Part shown: piece after piece, positions 34,582-43,700 of the stretch
How the letters are laid out: every line of letters begins with the position of its first letter
Position numbering within the stretch: position 1 is the first letter of the stretch
From: Clostridia bacterium
GTDB lineage: Bacteria > Bacillota > Clostridia > Christensenellales > Borkfalkiaceae
DNA: 64,000 nt
Assembly: GCA_017467275.1 (NCBI GenBank)
Contig: JAFTSN010000001.1
Location: forward strand, 271,700 to 335,699
Direction: 5' to 3'
The notes under the pieces: model-generated
Seen by the model: only the letters and a program-made list of their open reading frames with translations
Database searches by the model: none
What the model was told of the DNA's origin: nothing
Translations under genes and position numbers: made by a program

Positions 34582-37269
34582 TTATTTCTTGGAGGCTTTT
34601 TTCTCTCCAACCTTACGCGTGACGATCTTGGAAATTTCCACAAACGGAATCACCGTGAGCGAAAGCGCAATCGCGATCAAAAATTCCTTCCAGTTGATTG
34701 CCGCGAACTCAAACGCCGTGTTCAGTCCGGGGATATAAATGACGCCGATCGTCAAAATCAACGAAAGAATGAACGCACCCCAGAGCCACTTATTCTGCTT
34801 CTTTATGCTAAACAGCGAATGCTCGATTGAGCGCACGTTGAACGCATGGAACATCTCCGTCATGGAAAGGGTCAAGAACGCCATCGTCATACCGTCCATA
34901 CTCATGCCGTCCGCCGTGATACTCTTGAGCGACCAATGCCCCGTGGCAAAGCCGTGACCGATAAAGTAGGAAACGAGCGTCAAAAGCCCGACGAACACAC
35001 CTTGCAAAACGACGTTTATTCCGACGCCGCCCGCGAATATCCCCTCGTTTTCGGGTCGAGGCTTGCGCTTCATCAAATCGCTTTCGCCGTCTTCCATACC
35101 CAGCGCAAGCGCGGGGAAGGTGTCCGTGATAAGATTGATCCAAAGAAGGTGCATCGGGCGCAACAGCGTGAAACCGCACATGGTTGCGATAAACACCGAA
35201 ACAACCTCCGCGAGATTGCTCGATAAGAGGAATTGAATGGCTTTACGGATGTTGTCGTAGATCCGTCTGCCCTCGCCGACCGCCGTGACGATCGTGGCGA
35301 AGTTATCGTCCTGCAACACCATGTCCGCCGCGCCCTTCGTGACGTCCGTACCCGTGATACCCATACCGACGCCGATATCCGCACTCTTAATACTCGGTGC
35401 ATCGTTAACGCCGTCGCCCGTCATCGCCGTGATTTTGCCTTTCTTTTTCCACGTCGTGACGATCCTCACTTTATGCTCGGGCTGAACGCGGGCGTAAACG
35501 CCGTACTTTTCGATCTCCTCGAGGAACTTTTCGTCGGGAATCTCCGCCATATCTGCACCCGTGATTGCCTCCGATTTATCGCTGATAATACCAAGCTGCT
35601 TGGCGATTGCAACCGCCGTGTCGAGGTGGTCGCCCGTGATCATGACGGGACGGATTCCCGCCGCCTTACATTCCTTGATTGCCGCGAGAACCTCGGGGCG
35701 AACAGGGTCGATCATGCCCGTAAGCCCTACGAATACGAGGTCTTTTTCGATATCCTGCGGCTCGAAATTTGCGGGAACGGAATCAAGCTCTTTAAACGCC
35801 GCCGCAAGTACGCGAAGCGCGTTGTCTGCCATTGCCTTGTTCGCCGCGAGAATCTCCTCGCGCTTTTTATCCGTCAGAGCGACGATCTTCCCGCCCGTCC
35901 AAACGTGCGTACACCGCTTTAAGATCTCGTCGGGAGCGCCCTTGGTATATTGCACGATGCCCTTTTCATTCTCGTGAATGGTGGACATCATTTTACGCAT
36001 GCTGTCGAACGGTGCTTCCGCGACGCGCTTTTCACCCTTGCCCATCTCCGTCTTATCGAGACCGAGCTTATAAGCATAGTTGACGAGCGCACATTCGGTG
36101 GGTTCACCCTTTGCTTCCTTTTCGTCCGTGTCGAGAATGGCGTCGGAGCATTGCGCCATGGCACGGGCAAGCAGCGCCTCGTCCTCGCCGTAGTGCTCAA
36201 CCACCGTCATTTTATTTTGCGTGAGCGTACCCGTCTTATCCGAACAGATGACCTGCGTACAGCCGAGCGTTTCAACCGCCGTAAGACGCTTGACGACGGC
36301 TTTCTTTTTCGCCATCTTGGTCATACCCATGGAAAGCACGATTGTAACGACCGTTGCAAGCCCCTCGGGGATTGCCGCAACCGCCAGCGACACCGCGACG
36401 ATAAAGCTTTCCAAAATAACCTCAAGGTGGAAATCCCGTTCAATCAGCAGGTTAAACGCAAACATGAACACGCAGATTCCGAGCACGAGGAAGCTCAACG
36501 TCTTGGAGAGTTTGCCAAGTCTCTTTTGAAGGGGAGTAACCTCGTTCTGGGTCTGTGCGAGGATATCGGCGATCTTGCCCATTTCCGTCTGCATGCCCGT
36601 CGCAACGACAACGGCAAGTCCGCGGCCGTAAACGATCGTACTGCCCATGTAGACCATATTCTTTCTGTCGCCGAGCGGAACGTCCTTTTTCCCCGCCTCG
36701 ATCGAGAGCGCTTCCTCCTGCTTATTCGCGGGAACGCTTTCGCCCGTCAGCGCGGCTTCCTCCGCTTTCAGCGAAGCACATTCAAGAATTCTGCAATCGG
36801 CGGGAACGGAATCGCCCGCCTCCAAAACAACGACGTCGCCGACGACGAGCTCCTCGCTCTTGACCGCCACGAGCTTCCCGCCGCGAATGACCTTTGAGGT
36901 TGCCGCCGTCATTTCTTTCAACGCTTCGATTGCCTTTTCCGCTCTGCCCTCCTGCACAACGCCCAAAATGGCATTGAGCAGAACAACCGCCACGATGATG
37001 ATACACTCCGCAAAGGACTCGTGCTGTCCGCGGGCGCGCTCTAAAATGACCGTTGCAAGATTGATTCCTGCCGCAATCAAAAGAACGATGATCATGGGGT
37101 TGGCAAGCTGACTCAAAAAGCGCATCAAAAGAGAAGTCTTTTTCGCTTCCACAAGCTTATTTTCGCCGTCTCTTTCCAACCTTGCTTTCGCTTCAGCTTC
37201 CGAAAGACCCTCTTTAGAGGAATTGACTTCCTTTAAGACTTCTTCCGAATTGGATAAGTAATACTGCAT
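34582..37269 (-). CDS. P-type Ca2+-transporting ATPase (type IIA/IIB)
   Basis: 895-aa cation pump. Order: cation-ATPase N domain (1-70), two helices, actuator domain with TGES ('ALTGESVPANK'), the Ca2+-binding helix motif 'VAAIPEGLATVV', phosphorylation site DKTGTLT ('ICSDKTGTLTQNKM'), nucleotide domain with KGAPD, hinge 'TGDGVNDAPSIKSADIGV', and six C-terminal helices. The PEGL motif points to Ca2+ export (PacL/SERCA/PMCA-like). Start 37269 (MQYYLSNS) has AAAGGAG 8 nt upstream. It has its own strong promoter and terminator. Confidence 0.93.
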   Translation of the reverse strand: MQYYLSNSEEVLKEVNSSKEGLSEAEAKARLERDGENKLVEAKKTSLLMRFLSQLANPMIIVLLIAAGINLATVILERARGQHESFAECIIIVAVVLLNAILGVVQEGRAEKAIEALKEMTAATSKVIRGGKLVAVKSEELVVGDVVVLEAGDSVPADCRILECASLKAEEAALTGESVPANKQEEALSIEAGKKDVPLGDRKNMVYMGSTIVYGRGLAVVVATGMQTEMGKIADILAQTQNEVTPLQKRLGKLSKTLSFLVLGICVFMFAFNLLIERDFHLEVILESFIVAVSLAVAAIPEGLATVVTIVLSMGMTKMAKKKAVVKRLTAVETLGCTQVICSDKTGTLTQNKMTVVEHYGEDEALLARAMAQCSDAILDTDEKEAKGEPTECALVNYAYKLGLDKTEMGKGEKRVAEAPFDSMRKMMSTIHENEKGIVQYTKGAPDEILKRCTHVWTGGKIVALTDKKREEILAANKAMADNALRVLAAAFKELDSVPANFEPQDIEKDLVFVGLTGMIDPVRPEVLAAIKECKAAGIRPVMITGDHLDTAVAIAKQLGIISDKSEAITGADMAEIPDEKFLEEIEKYGVYARVQPEHKVRIVTTWKKKGKITAMTGDGVNDAPSIKSADIGVGMGITGTDVTKGAADMVLQDDNFATIVTAVGEGRRIYDNIRKAIQFLLSSNLAEVVSVFIATMCGFTLLRPMHLLWINLITDTFPALALGMEDGESDLMKRKPRPENEGIFAGGVGINVVLQGVFVGLLTLVSYFIGHGFATGHWSLKSITADGMSMDGMTMAFLTLSMTEMFHAFNVRSIEHSLFSIKKQNKWLWGAFILSLILTIGVIYIPGLNTAFEFAAINWKEFLIAIALSLTVIPFVEISKIVTRKVGEKKASKK

Positions 37270-37460
37270 CTTTCCTACTCCTTTATTTTTCATAAAAACA
37301 GTCTCTCAGGCTTTATTATGCCTCATTTAAAAAGAAACCATAAAGCGCGCGAGGCTTATTTTCAATTTTTCGGGAGAATGCGGGAATCGTTTTTCTTTCA
37401 AAAACGCGCTCTTTTCACAATAACAGCCGCAAATTACTCCAGTATATTTATTCTGTAATA

Positions 37461-37489
37461 AGTATAGAAAAAAATTCCCGTTTTGTCAA
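37461..37489 (-). promoter_or_regulatory. Promoter of the Ca2+-ATPase
   Basis: Minus strand TTGACA (37489-37484), 17 bp, TATACT (37466-37461). It gives a 5' leader of about 185 nt in which I see no recognised riboswitch. Confidence 0.75.
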
Positions 37490-37499
37490 GGATTTACAT

Positions 37500-37530
37500 A
37501 TAAAAAGCGGACGAAAAAATTTTCATCCGC
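37500..37530 (-). terminator. Terminator of the tethered metallo-hydrolase gene
   Basis: Imperfect stem GCGGACGAAAA/TTTTCATCCGC (37507-37530) followed by TTTTTA on the minus strand. Confidence 0.7.
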
Positions 37531-37556
37531 CTTTCAACTTTTTCTTTGTTTTTTCA

Positions 37557-38711
37557 CTATGCCGTCGGCCAAGTCCGATTGGCTTTAAACCAATCGGTGT
37601 CCTTTAAAAGCGTGTCGTTGTTCGAGCACGTCACCTTCACCTCGCCGCCGTCCGAGGAAACGATAATGTTTCCGTTCATAGGCACAAACCCATCGTCCGT
37701 ATCTTTGGCAACAAGGGTCGGAATATAGATTCTTTCGGTGTAAACGGCAATGCGGTTAATGACCGCCTGCGACGGGAATACGACGTCGTTAGAGCCGAAA
37801 TTGTATTCCGTATCGTTTCCGCAACAACAGCAAACGCAGACGATCTCGGGCTGAATTTCGGCAAGCAGAGCCGCGCCGCTCGAAGTAGGACTGCCGTGAT
37901 GCCCCGCCTTAAAGAGCTTGCATTTGGGAAGCTCGTGCTCCTCCACCAAAGAAGCTTCTCCCTCCGCTTCTAAATCGCCCGTAAACAAATAGTTATTGGT
38001 TCCTTGCGTTAAAAGCATACAGACGGAATAATTATTTTCGTCGCTCGCCTTTTGCTCATAGAATTTCTGATAGAGAAAGTTCATTGTGATTCCGTCGGCA
38101 AGCTCGTAGCTCCGCTTTGCGCCGTTTTCGTTATTCCAGCATTCGAGCGCGGTGTAATGGGTTGCGCCCGCCTCGACCTCCGCGTCGCGCAACGCCACGT
38201 AATCTTCATACGTCCCCGACGTGGAATTGGTGCGCGGGAAATCAATGATCGTCCCACACTTGAACGCCTCGAATATCCCCACGCCGCTTGCGAGCCCCAC
38301 AAACGCCGCGATATGGTCCTGATCGGCGTGCGTTGCGATCACGTATTCCAAAACGCCGTCCGTACAGTAAGTATTGATATACGAAATCAGCGTTTCCGCA
38401 GAATTTTTGCGCGAACCTGCGTCAATCAAAATTTCCGTATTCCCCACTTTAATCAGGGTGCAATCCCCCGAATATTTATTCCCGAGCATGGGGAAATGAA
38501 TGCTCAATTCATCCGTAACAATCGATTGCTGCGGCTCGTTATGATCGTGTCCGTCCGCAAAATCCAGCTCAATATACCCTTTTTTCCAAAGTATATAGGT
38601 ACCCACGACGGCTATAATTAACAAGATCACGACGATAACGGTAAACACGCGACGGGCTTTTTTCTCCCGCTCCCTTTCCTTTTTACGGGACGTCTCTTTT
38701 TTCTTCGCCAT
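37557..38711 (-). CDS. Membrane-anchored ComEC/Rec2-like metallo-beta-lactamase-fold hydrolase
   Basis: 384 aa. A very basic N-terminus (residues 1-22, Lys/Arg/Glu) precedes one membrane helix (about 23-44), with the rest predicted outside. The MBL domain has the metal motif as 'ATHADQDHIAAFVG' (HxDxDH), 'LFTGDLEAEGE' and 'FKAGHHGSPTSSG', closest to the hydrolase part of ComEC and to stand-alone MBL proteins that may cut DNA or phosphoesters. An unusual run, VCVCCCCG, follows the GHHGS motif. It lies just past the terminator of the pfl operon, with an AAGGAG site but no evident promoter, so read-through may express it. Confidence 0.85.
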   Translation of the reverse strand: MAKKKETSRKKEREREKKARRVFTVIVVILLIIAVVGTYILWKKGYIELDFADGHDHNEPQQSIVTDELSIHFPMLGNKYSGDCTLIKVGNTEILIDAGSRKNSAETLISYINTYCTDGVLEYVIATHADQDHIAAFVGLASGVGIFEAFKCGTIIDFPRTNSTSGTYEDYVALRDAEVEAGATHYTALECWNNENGAKRSYELADGITMNFLYQKFYEQKASDENNYSVCMLLTQGTNNYLFTGDLEAEGEASLVEEHELPKCKLFKAGHHGSPTSSGAALLAEIQPEIVCVCCCCGNDTEYNFGSNDVVFPSQAVINRIAVYTERIYIPTLVAKDTDDGFVPMNGNIIVSSDGGEVKVTCSNNDTLLKDTDWFKANRTWPTA

Positions 38712-38734
38712 AAGCTTCTCCTTGTATTTTCAAT

Positions 38735-38761
38735 AAAAAGAAGCCGAAAAAAATCGGCTTC
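38735..38761 (-). terminator. Terminator of the pfl operon
   Basis: Stem GAAGCCGA/TCGGCTTC (38740-38747, 38754-38761) then TTTTTA on the minus strand. Confidence 0.8.
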
Positions 38762-38768
38762 CGTTTTT

Positions 38769-39002
38769 TTACATAGATTCGTGAATCGTTCTCGAAATCA
38801 CGTCGTCCTGCTGCTCTTTCGTCAGCTTGTTAAAATTGACCGCATAGCCGGAAACGCGAATCGTGAGCTGCGGATATTTTTCGGGGTGCTTTTGCGCGTC
38901 CAAAAGAGTCTCGCGGCTAAATACGTTCACGTTCAAATGATACCCGCCGTCCGCGACGTAGGCGTCCAGCATATTGACCAAATTATCTACTCTTGTCGAC
39001 AT
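38769..39002 (-). CDS. Free-standing glycyl radical domain of pyruvate formate-lyase
   Basis: 77-aa protein equal to the last segment of PflB. '[36 protein letters not shown]' corresponds to the PflB C-terminus, with the radical-bearing glycine at residue 52 in RVSGY, ending '[11 protein letters not shown]' like PflB. The neighbouring pflB stops exactly before this domain. It therefore resembles GrcA (YfiD) in form but is most likely an obligatory subunit, not a spare part. AAGGAG stands 6 nt before its ATG and the 33-bp gap to pflB contains stops, so this is a genuine second gene. PflA, encoded upstream, would place the radical. Confidence 0.9.
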   Translation of the reverse strand: MSTRVDNLVNMLDAYVADGGYHLNVNVFSRETLLDAQKHPEKYPQLTIRVSGYAVNFNKLTKEQQDDVISRTIHESM

Positions 39003-39035
39003 ATTTTTTTCTCCTTGCTTTGGATTTATGCCCGA

Positions 39036-41063
39036 TCAATTTTTACCGAGCGATGCGGGCGTGACCGAGAAAGTATTGGAAATACCGTCTCTCGAATACT
39101 CGTAAGGAAGCTTCGCCACCGATTCGAGGGAAGCAAGCGCACCGTTGGAATCCCGTCCGTGCATGGGATTTGCACCGGGTGCAAGAGGCGCGCCCATTCT
39201 TCTGCCGTCGGGCGTGTTGCCCGTCATTTTGCCGTAAACGACGTTGGACGTGATCGTCAGAATGGACATGGTGGGCACGCTGTTGCGATAGGTGTAGTGC
39301 CCCTGAATTTCTTTCATAAAGGACTTGACCAGCCAAACGGCGATCTCGTCCACGCGGTCATCGTTGTTGCCGTACTTGGGGAAATCCCCCTCAATACGGT
39401 AATCAACGATCAAGCCCTCTTCATTACGGATGGGGTACACCTTTGCATACTTGATCGCAGAAAGGGAATCCGCCGCACAGGAAAGCCCCGCGATACCCGT
39501 TGCGAAGAAACGGCGCACCTCCGTGTCGTGCAACGCCATTTCAAGCGCCTCGTAGCAATATTTATCGTGCATATAATGAATGAGGTTGAGCGTGTTCACG
39601 TATAAACCCGCAAGCCAGCCCATCATTTGCTTATACTTACCAAGCACGTCTTCGTAGACCAACGGACCGTCGCCGAGCACGGGCGCATATTCGGGCGAAA
39701 CCTGAAGATGCTTGCCCGTTTTGGGATCGATCATCAACTCGTCCTTACCGCCGTTCAAAGCATACAGCAGACATTTTGCAAGATTGGCTCTTGCGCCGAA
39801 GAACTGCATATCTTTCCCCACGCGCATACAGCTCACGCAACAAGCGATACAGTAATCGTCGCCCATTTCGGGACGCATAAGATCGTCGCTTTCGTATTGA
39901 ATCGCCGAAGTGCGGATAGAAAGATCAGCGCAGAACCGCTTAAAATTCGTAGGCAAATGCTTGGACCAGAGCACCGTCAAATTAGGCTCGGGTGCAGGAC
40001 CCAAGTTATCGAGGGTGTGCAGAATACGGAACGCCGTTTTCGTGACGAGCGTTCTGCCGTCCGAACCCATACCGCCGATAGATTCCGTGACCCACGTGGG
40101 ATCGCCCGAGAAGAGCTCGTTATATTCGCGAATACGCATGAATTTGACAATTCTCAGCTTCATGACGAAGTGGTCGATAAATTCCTGTGCCTCTTCCTCG
40201 GTGATAATGCCTCGCTCAAGATCGCGCTCGATATAGATATCGAGGAACGTCGTATTTCTGCCGATCGACATCGCCGCGCCGTTCTGATCCTTAACCGCCG
40301 CAAGATACCCGAAATACAACGCCTGAATCGCCTCTTTAGCCGTCGTTGCGGGCTGAGAGATATCACAGCCGTAAATTTCGGCGAGCTTTTTAAGATCCTT
40401 GAGTGCCTTAATTTGATCGGTAAGCTCCTCGCGCTCCCGAATGACCTCGGGCGTCATGTCGCCGTTTTTATAATGCTGATCGTCCTCTTTCTTCTTAATG
40501 AGATAATCCACGCCGTAAAGCGCCACACGGCGGTAATCGCCCACGATTCTGCCGCGCCCATAGGTGTCGGGAAGCCCCGTCAAAATATGCGCCTTTCTCG
40601 CCAACCGCATTTCGGGCGTGTAAGCCGCATAGACGCCGTCGTTATGGGTCTTGCGATATTTGGAGAAGATCTCCTTGACGGTCGGATCAAGCTTGTAGCC
40701 ATACATGTTGAGCGCTTCTTCGGACATTCTCACGCCGCCGAACGGCTGAAGCGCACGCTTAAAGGGCTCGTCGGTCTGAATCCCCACAATTTTCTCAAGG
40801 CTCTTATCGAGATAGCCCGCGCCGTGAGAGGTGAGCGTGGAGACCACCTTGGTATCCGCGTTCAAAACCCCGCCCGCCTTTCTCTCTTTCTCGCTCAAAT
40901 CAAGAACGATAGCCCAGAGCTTTTTCGTCGCCTCCGTGGCAGGCGAAAGGAATGCGCCGTCCCCCTCGTAGGGCGCATAGTTACGTTGAATGAAATCGCG
41001 CACGTTTACTTCGTCGTCACACCATTTCCCGGGAACAAATCCTTCCCATCCTTTGTATTGCAT
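39036..41063 (-). CDS. pflB: Pyruvate formate-lyase large part lacking the glycyl radical domain
   Basis: 675 aa against about 750-760 for whole PflB. Converts pyruvate and CoA to acetyl-CoA and formate in anaerobic fermentation. The catalytic cysteine pair is Cys408-Cys409 in 'DYCIACCVS', followed by '[12 protein letters not shown]'. The chain ends at '[13 protein letters not shown]', where standard PflB continues into the glycyl radical region. That region is the next gene; together they make 752 residues. Start 41063 (MQYKGWEGF) has GGGAG 7 nt upstream; an ATG 13 codons earlier lacks a site. Confidence 0.93.
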   Translation of the reverse strand: MQYKGWEGFVPGKWCDDEVNVRDFIQRNYAPYEGDGAFLSPATEATKKLWAIVLDLSEKERKAGGVLNADTKVVSTLTSHGAGYLDKSLEKIVGIQTDEPFKRALQPFGGVRMSEEALNMYGYKLDPTVKEIFSKYRKTHNDGVYAAYTPEMRLARKAHILTGLPDTYGRGRIVGDYRRVALYGVDYLIKKKEDDQHYKNGDMTPEVIREREELTDQIKALKDLKKLAEIYGCDISQPATTAKEAIQALYFGYLAAVKDQNGAAMSIGRNTTFLDIYIERDLERGIITEEEAQEFIDHFVMKLRIVKFMRIREYNELFSGDPTWVTESIGGMGSDGRTLVTKTAFRILHTLDNLGPAPEPNLTVLWSKHLPTNFKRFCADLSIRTSAIQYESDDLMRPEMGDDYCIACCVSCMRVGKDMQFFGARANLAKCLLYALNGGKDELMIDPKTGKHLQVSPEYAPVLGDGPLVYEDVLGKYKQMMGWLAGLYVNTLNLIHYMHDKYCYEALEMALHDTEVRRFFATGIAGLSCAADSLSAIKYAKVYPIRNEEGLIVDYRIEGDFPKYGNNDDRVDEIAVWLVKSFMKEIQGHYTYRNSVPTMSILTITSNVVYGKMTGNTPDGRRMGAPLAPGANPMHGRDSNGALASLESVAKLPYEYSRDGISNTFSVTPASLGKN

Positions 41064-41114
41064 ATATATTCTCCCAACTGCTGTTTTTGCTTGTTTTGCC
41101 AAACCGCATTTAGA

Positions 41115-41456
41115 TTATATCGATTTGGTTGCGTGCTCGGAAATTTTCGCGTCGATCCAAATTTCCAAAATCTCCTCGGGCTGATATCCGAAGCATCGGG
41201 CAAACGGAACGCCCTCGTCGGTTAAAAGCACCGTAGGCACACGGTCAATCCCCCATTCTTCAATGAGATCCGCCGTATCTTCGCTCATGCCGTCCGTCTC
41301 AATCGAAACGAAACGTATGTCCCCTCTTTGCTCGGCGATCGCTTTTAAAACGGGAAACAGCGTGAGGCAACTCGCGCAGCCCGCGCCGCTCACCTCCACT
41401 AGACAAAGTCCGCTCAAACGGGACTTGATACCGTTTTCTTCGATCTTTCCGCTCAC
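41115..41456 (-). CDS. Thioredoxin-like protein in the pfl operon
   Basis: 113-aa thioredoxin-fold protein with CASC (CxxC) active site in 'VSGAGCASCLTLFPVL', cis-Pro in 'RVPTVLL', and no signal peptide. Its ATG overlaps the pflA stop (ATGA) and pflB follows, so it is translated with both. A role in keeping PFL or PflA cysteines reduced, or in protecting the enzyme after oxygen exposure, is inference from position alone. Confidence 0.82.
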   Translation of the reverse strand: MSGKIEENGIKSRLSGLCLVEVSGAGCASCLTLFPVLKAIAEQRGDIRFVSIETDGMSEDTADLIEEWGIDRVPTVLLTDEGVPFARCFGYQPEEILEIWIDAKISEHATKSI

Positions 41457-42184
41457 TTTGATAATTTCTCCAATATGCGTTTCGCGTTCTCCACGCGCTC
41501 CTCCGTCGGGGGGAGCACGCCTTTTAAGGGATATTCCCGACCGAGTTTTTCATATTTCACTTCGCCCATGGTGTGGTAGGGCAAGACCTCCACCCGCTCG
41601 ACAGCTTCCAAAGTGTCGATAAACGCACGGAGACGCTTGAGCGCATCGTCGTCGTCCGTATACCCTGGCACGAGCACGTGTCTGATCCACGTCTTGATCT
41701 TGCGCTTTGATAAAAACCGTGCGAATGCAAGGGTATTTTTGTTGCTTTGCCCCGTCAAACGCCCGTGCGCTGTTTCGTCGATATGCTTGATATCGAGAAG
41801 GACAAGATCGGTCACAGACAACAGCTTTTCGTAAGCCTCCGCAATCCCTTCCTTCCTTTCGTCAAAGAGACAGCCCGAGGTGTCGAGCGCGGTGTGAATC
41901 CCTTTCGATTTCAATATCGTGAAAAGCTCCGTGACGAAATCCGTCTGCATGAGCGGCTCGCCGCCCGAAACGGTCACCCCGCCGCCACCCGTGAAATAGC
42001 TTTTATATTTGAGCGCCCTTGCCGCGACCTCTGCCGCTTCAAACGTTTGTCCGCCCTGCACTTGCGTGTCGGGATTATGGCAATATTTGCAACGGAGCGG
42101 ACAGCCCGAGAGGAACACGACGAAGCGAATCCCCGGTCCGTCGACCGTGCCGAACGATTCAAAAGAATGCACGTAGCCCTGCAT
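41453..42184 (-). CDS. pflA: Pyruvate formate-lyase activating enzyme
   Basis: 243-aa radical SAM enzyme that abstracts hydrogen from the PFL glycine. Cluster cysteines Cys28, Cys32 and Cys35 are in 'SGCPLRCKYCHNPD' and the SAM-binding glycine stretch is 'GGGGVTVSGGEPLMQ'. N-terminal 'FESFGTVDGPGIRFVVF' is diagnostic. First gene of the pflA-trx-pflB-glycyl domain operon, behind a near-consensus promoter. Confidence 0.96.
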   Translation of the reverse strand: MQGYVHSFESFGTVDGPGIRFVVFLSGCPLRCKYCHNPDTQVQGGQTFEAAEVAARALKYKSYFTGGGGVTVSGGEPLMQTDFVTELFTILKSKGIHTALDTSGCLFDERKEGIAEAYEKLLSVTDLVLLDIKHIDETAHGRLTGQSNKNTLAFARFLSKRKIKTWIRHVLVPGYTDDDDALKRLRAFIDTLEAVERVEVLPYHTMGEVKYEKLGREYPLKGVLPPTEERVENAKRILEKLSK

Positions 42185-42352
42185 GGCGCTCCTCCGCAGC
42201 GAACGATGCTCTTAAGGAATAAAACGAACCCGCTCAAAAGCGTCTTTTCGGTTGTTTATTCGCTCCGTTTTTATCGGTAAAACGGGATTTTTTGGTCATA
42301 AAGGGACAGCAAACGCAAACACGCATGCCGCCCCTTTCTTATAGCATATATC

Positions 42353-42381
42353 ATTTTAGCAAATTCAAAGCGTTTTGTCAA
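42353..42381 (-). promoter_or_regulatory. Promoter of the pfl operon
   Basis: Minus strand TTGACA (42381-42376), 17 bp, TAAAAT (42358-42353). The leader to pflA is about 160 nt; no known riboswitch or Rex-type palindrome was recognised in it. Confidence 0.8.
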
Positions 42382-42437
42382 GTCTTTACAGGGGGATTTT
42401 TGTCTCAATTAAAAGAAAAGCCCAGAAAGGTAAATTT

Positions 42438-43700
42438 TTACATATCTTTTTCTTTTTTTGCCTGTTTTTCCTCGCGTTTTTTTCTCTTTTGCTCCGCCTT
42501 GATAAATTTATACTCGGCACGAATTCTTTTTCCGTAAAAAAACACACCTCTAAACAATCTTTTCAACCAAACAAAAGGCAAAAGAAATGGAGCCTTAACT
42601 AAAATAGGGTACAGTTTTTTTAAATAACCATATGCAGGAAAAATACGATATAAAAAATATTTTCGTGCGTTTTTTTCATAGTTTCTCTTCCAAATATTCT
42701 CACTGCTCCCGTAAACGCCATCTGAAGCCAAAACTAGTCCTGTCTCATCAATTATAATATTATCGCTACCAAACCATCCTTCAGCAACTCTTAATATGGT
42801 TTTTTCAAAATTAATGATTAATTCTTCATCTTCACTTCTATCCCAAATCGAGCTACTGCTTCCACATCCAGAAACCCCTTTGGGTTCTTTTAAGGACTTA
42901 TATTTATCTGCTTTTTGTATTTCTAAAGCGATATATTCGCGATTTAATTTACTTCCATATTTTTTTAAAAACAAATAAAAGTCCAATACCGTTCTAACAC
43001 CGCTCCCACAACCAGTAAAATGTTTAGCTGAATGTATGAGCATAAAAATATATTCGTCCTCAAGAGAATATCGATATATATAAGGCACGTCCGTCGGAAT
43101 CGCACGCTCCCACGGAGCAACATAATAATCGATAAAAAAGGAAGTTTTAGGTAAAAGCTCGCGATGGAGTTCCACTTCCGTAACGGGCGCACGGTCAAAA
43201 ACTTGATGATGTGAGTTCTCTGTTCCTTTATCAAATTTATAGCCAAGCTCCTCCATTGCCGCGCGAACTTCTTTAAACCGCTCCTTTTCATAAAGCACGT
43301 CGAGATCGCCCATCTGGCGAGCAGCGGTTTCCGAATAGAGCTTTTTGATGTGCAATCCCTTGAGCGGCAAGAGCTTCAAGCCCTTTTCGGAAAAATACGC
43401 CGACATCTCCTCCCATGCGTAAAGCTGTTGGATATCCGCCATGACCTGCACGCGGCAGACGTGCTCCCACTTCTCCCAAAGCTCTTTCGGCGGACGGTTT
43501 TCAATCGGGTTTTCCTCCGCCTGCAACGCGCGCATTACCGCCACGGAAAGGGAATGCTTATTTGCAAGCACATAAATCTGCTCCCAGGCAACCCCTTCGG
43601 GCTTGACGGGCACAGGCTCCCCCGCTCTATCGGGGTCGGCGCCACGGCGTACAAGCCGTATAAAATACTCCGTCGCCAGCAAAAACTCTTCCCTTGTCAT
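42438..43700 (-). CDS. NTP_transf_5-type nucleotidyltransferase family protein
   Basis: 420-aa protein of the uncharacterised nucleotidyltransferase family found in lasso-peptide and PqqD-linked clusters. Visible: LPLKG (112-116) and the acidic pair DLD (132-134) in 'ARQMGDLDVLYEKER', then a helical region and a very basic C-terminus. Start 43700 (MTREEF) has GGAGGGAG upstream and overlaps the ABC exporter stop (ATGA). The 5' third resembles its neighbours in base use, while about 42440-43250 is clearly more AT-rich, with a low-complexity segment 'SGCGSSSSIWDRSEDEE'. Last gene of the putative peptide-modification operon; it may transfer a nucleotide to peptide or partner. Confidence 0.8.
   Translation of the reverse strand: MTREEFLLATEYFIRLVRRGADPDRAGEPVPVKPEGVAWEQIYVLANKHSLSVAVMRALQAEENPIENRPPKELWEKWEHVCRVQVMADIQQLYAWEEMSAYFSEKGLKLLPLKGLHIKKLYSETAARQMGDLDVLYEKERFKEVRAAMEELGYKFDKGTENSHHQVFDRAPVTEVELHRELLPKTSFFIDYYVAPWERAIPTDVPYIYRYSLEDEYIFMLIHSAKHFTGCGSGVRTVLDFYLFLKKYGSKLNREYIALEIQKADKYKSLKEPKGVSGCGSSSSIWDRSEDEELIINFEKTILRVAEGWFGSDNIIIDETGLVLASDGVYGSSENIWKRNYEKNARKYFLYRIFPAYGYLKKLYPILVKAPFLLPFVWLKRLFRGVFFYGKRIRAEYKFIKAEQKRKKREEKQAKKEKDM

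Noticed and set aside
34582-37269. Mg2+ or H+ pump for the P-type ATPase
   Set aside because: The VAAIPEGL motif in helix 4 favours a Ca2+ pump, although ion specificity is not proven.
38769-39038. Frameshift or sequencing error splitting pflB
   Set aside because: The second part has its own ATG with AAGGAG at proper spacing, and a 33-bp spacer with the pflB stop lies between; a single-base error would not create this.
39627-41225. Long open frame (532 codons) antisense to pflB
   Set aside because: Basic, featureless product fully opposite pflB, which has intact catalytic motifs.
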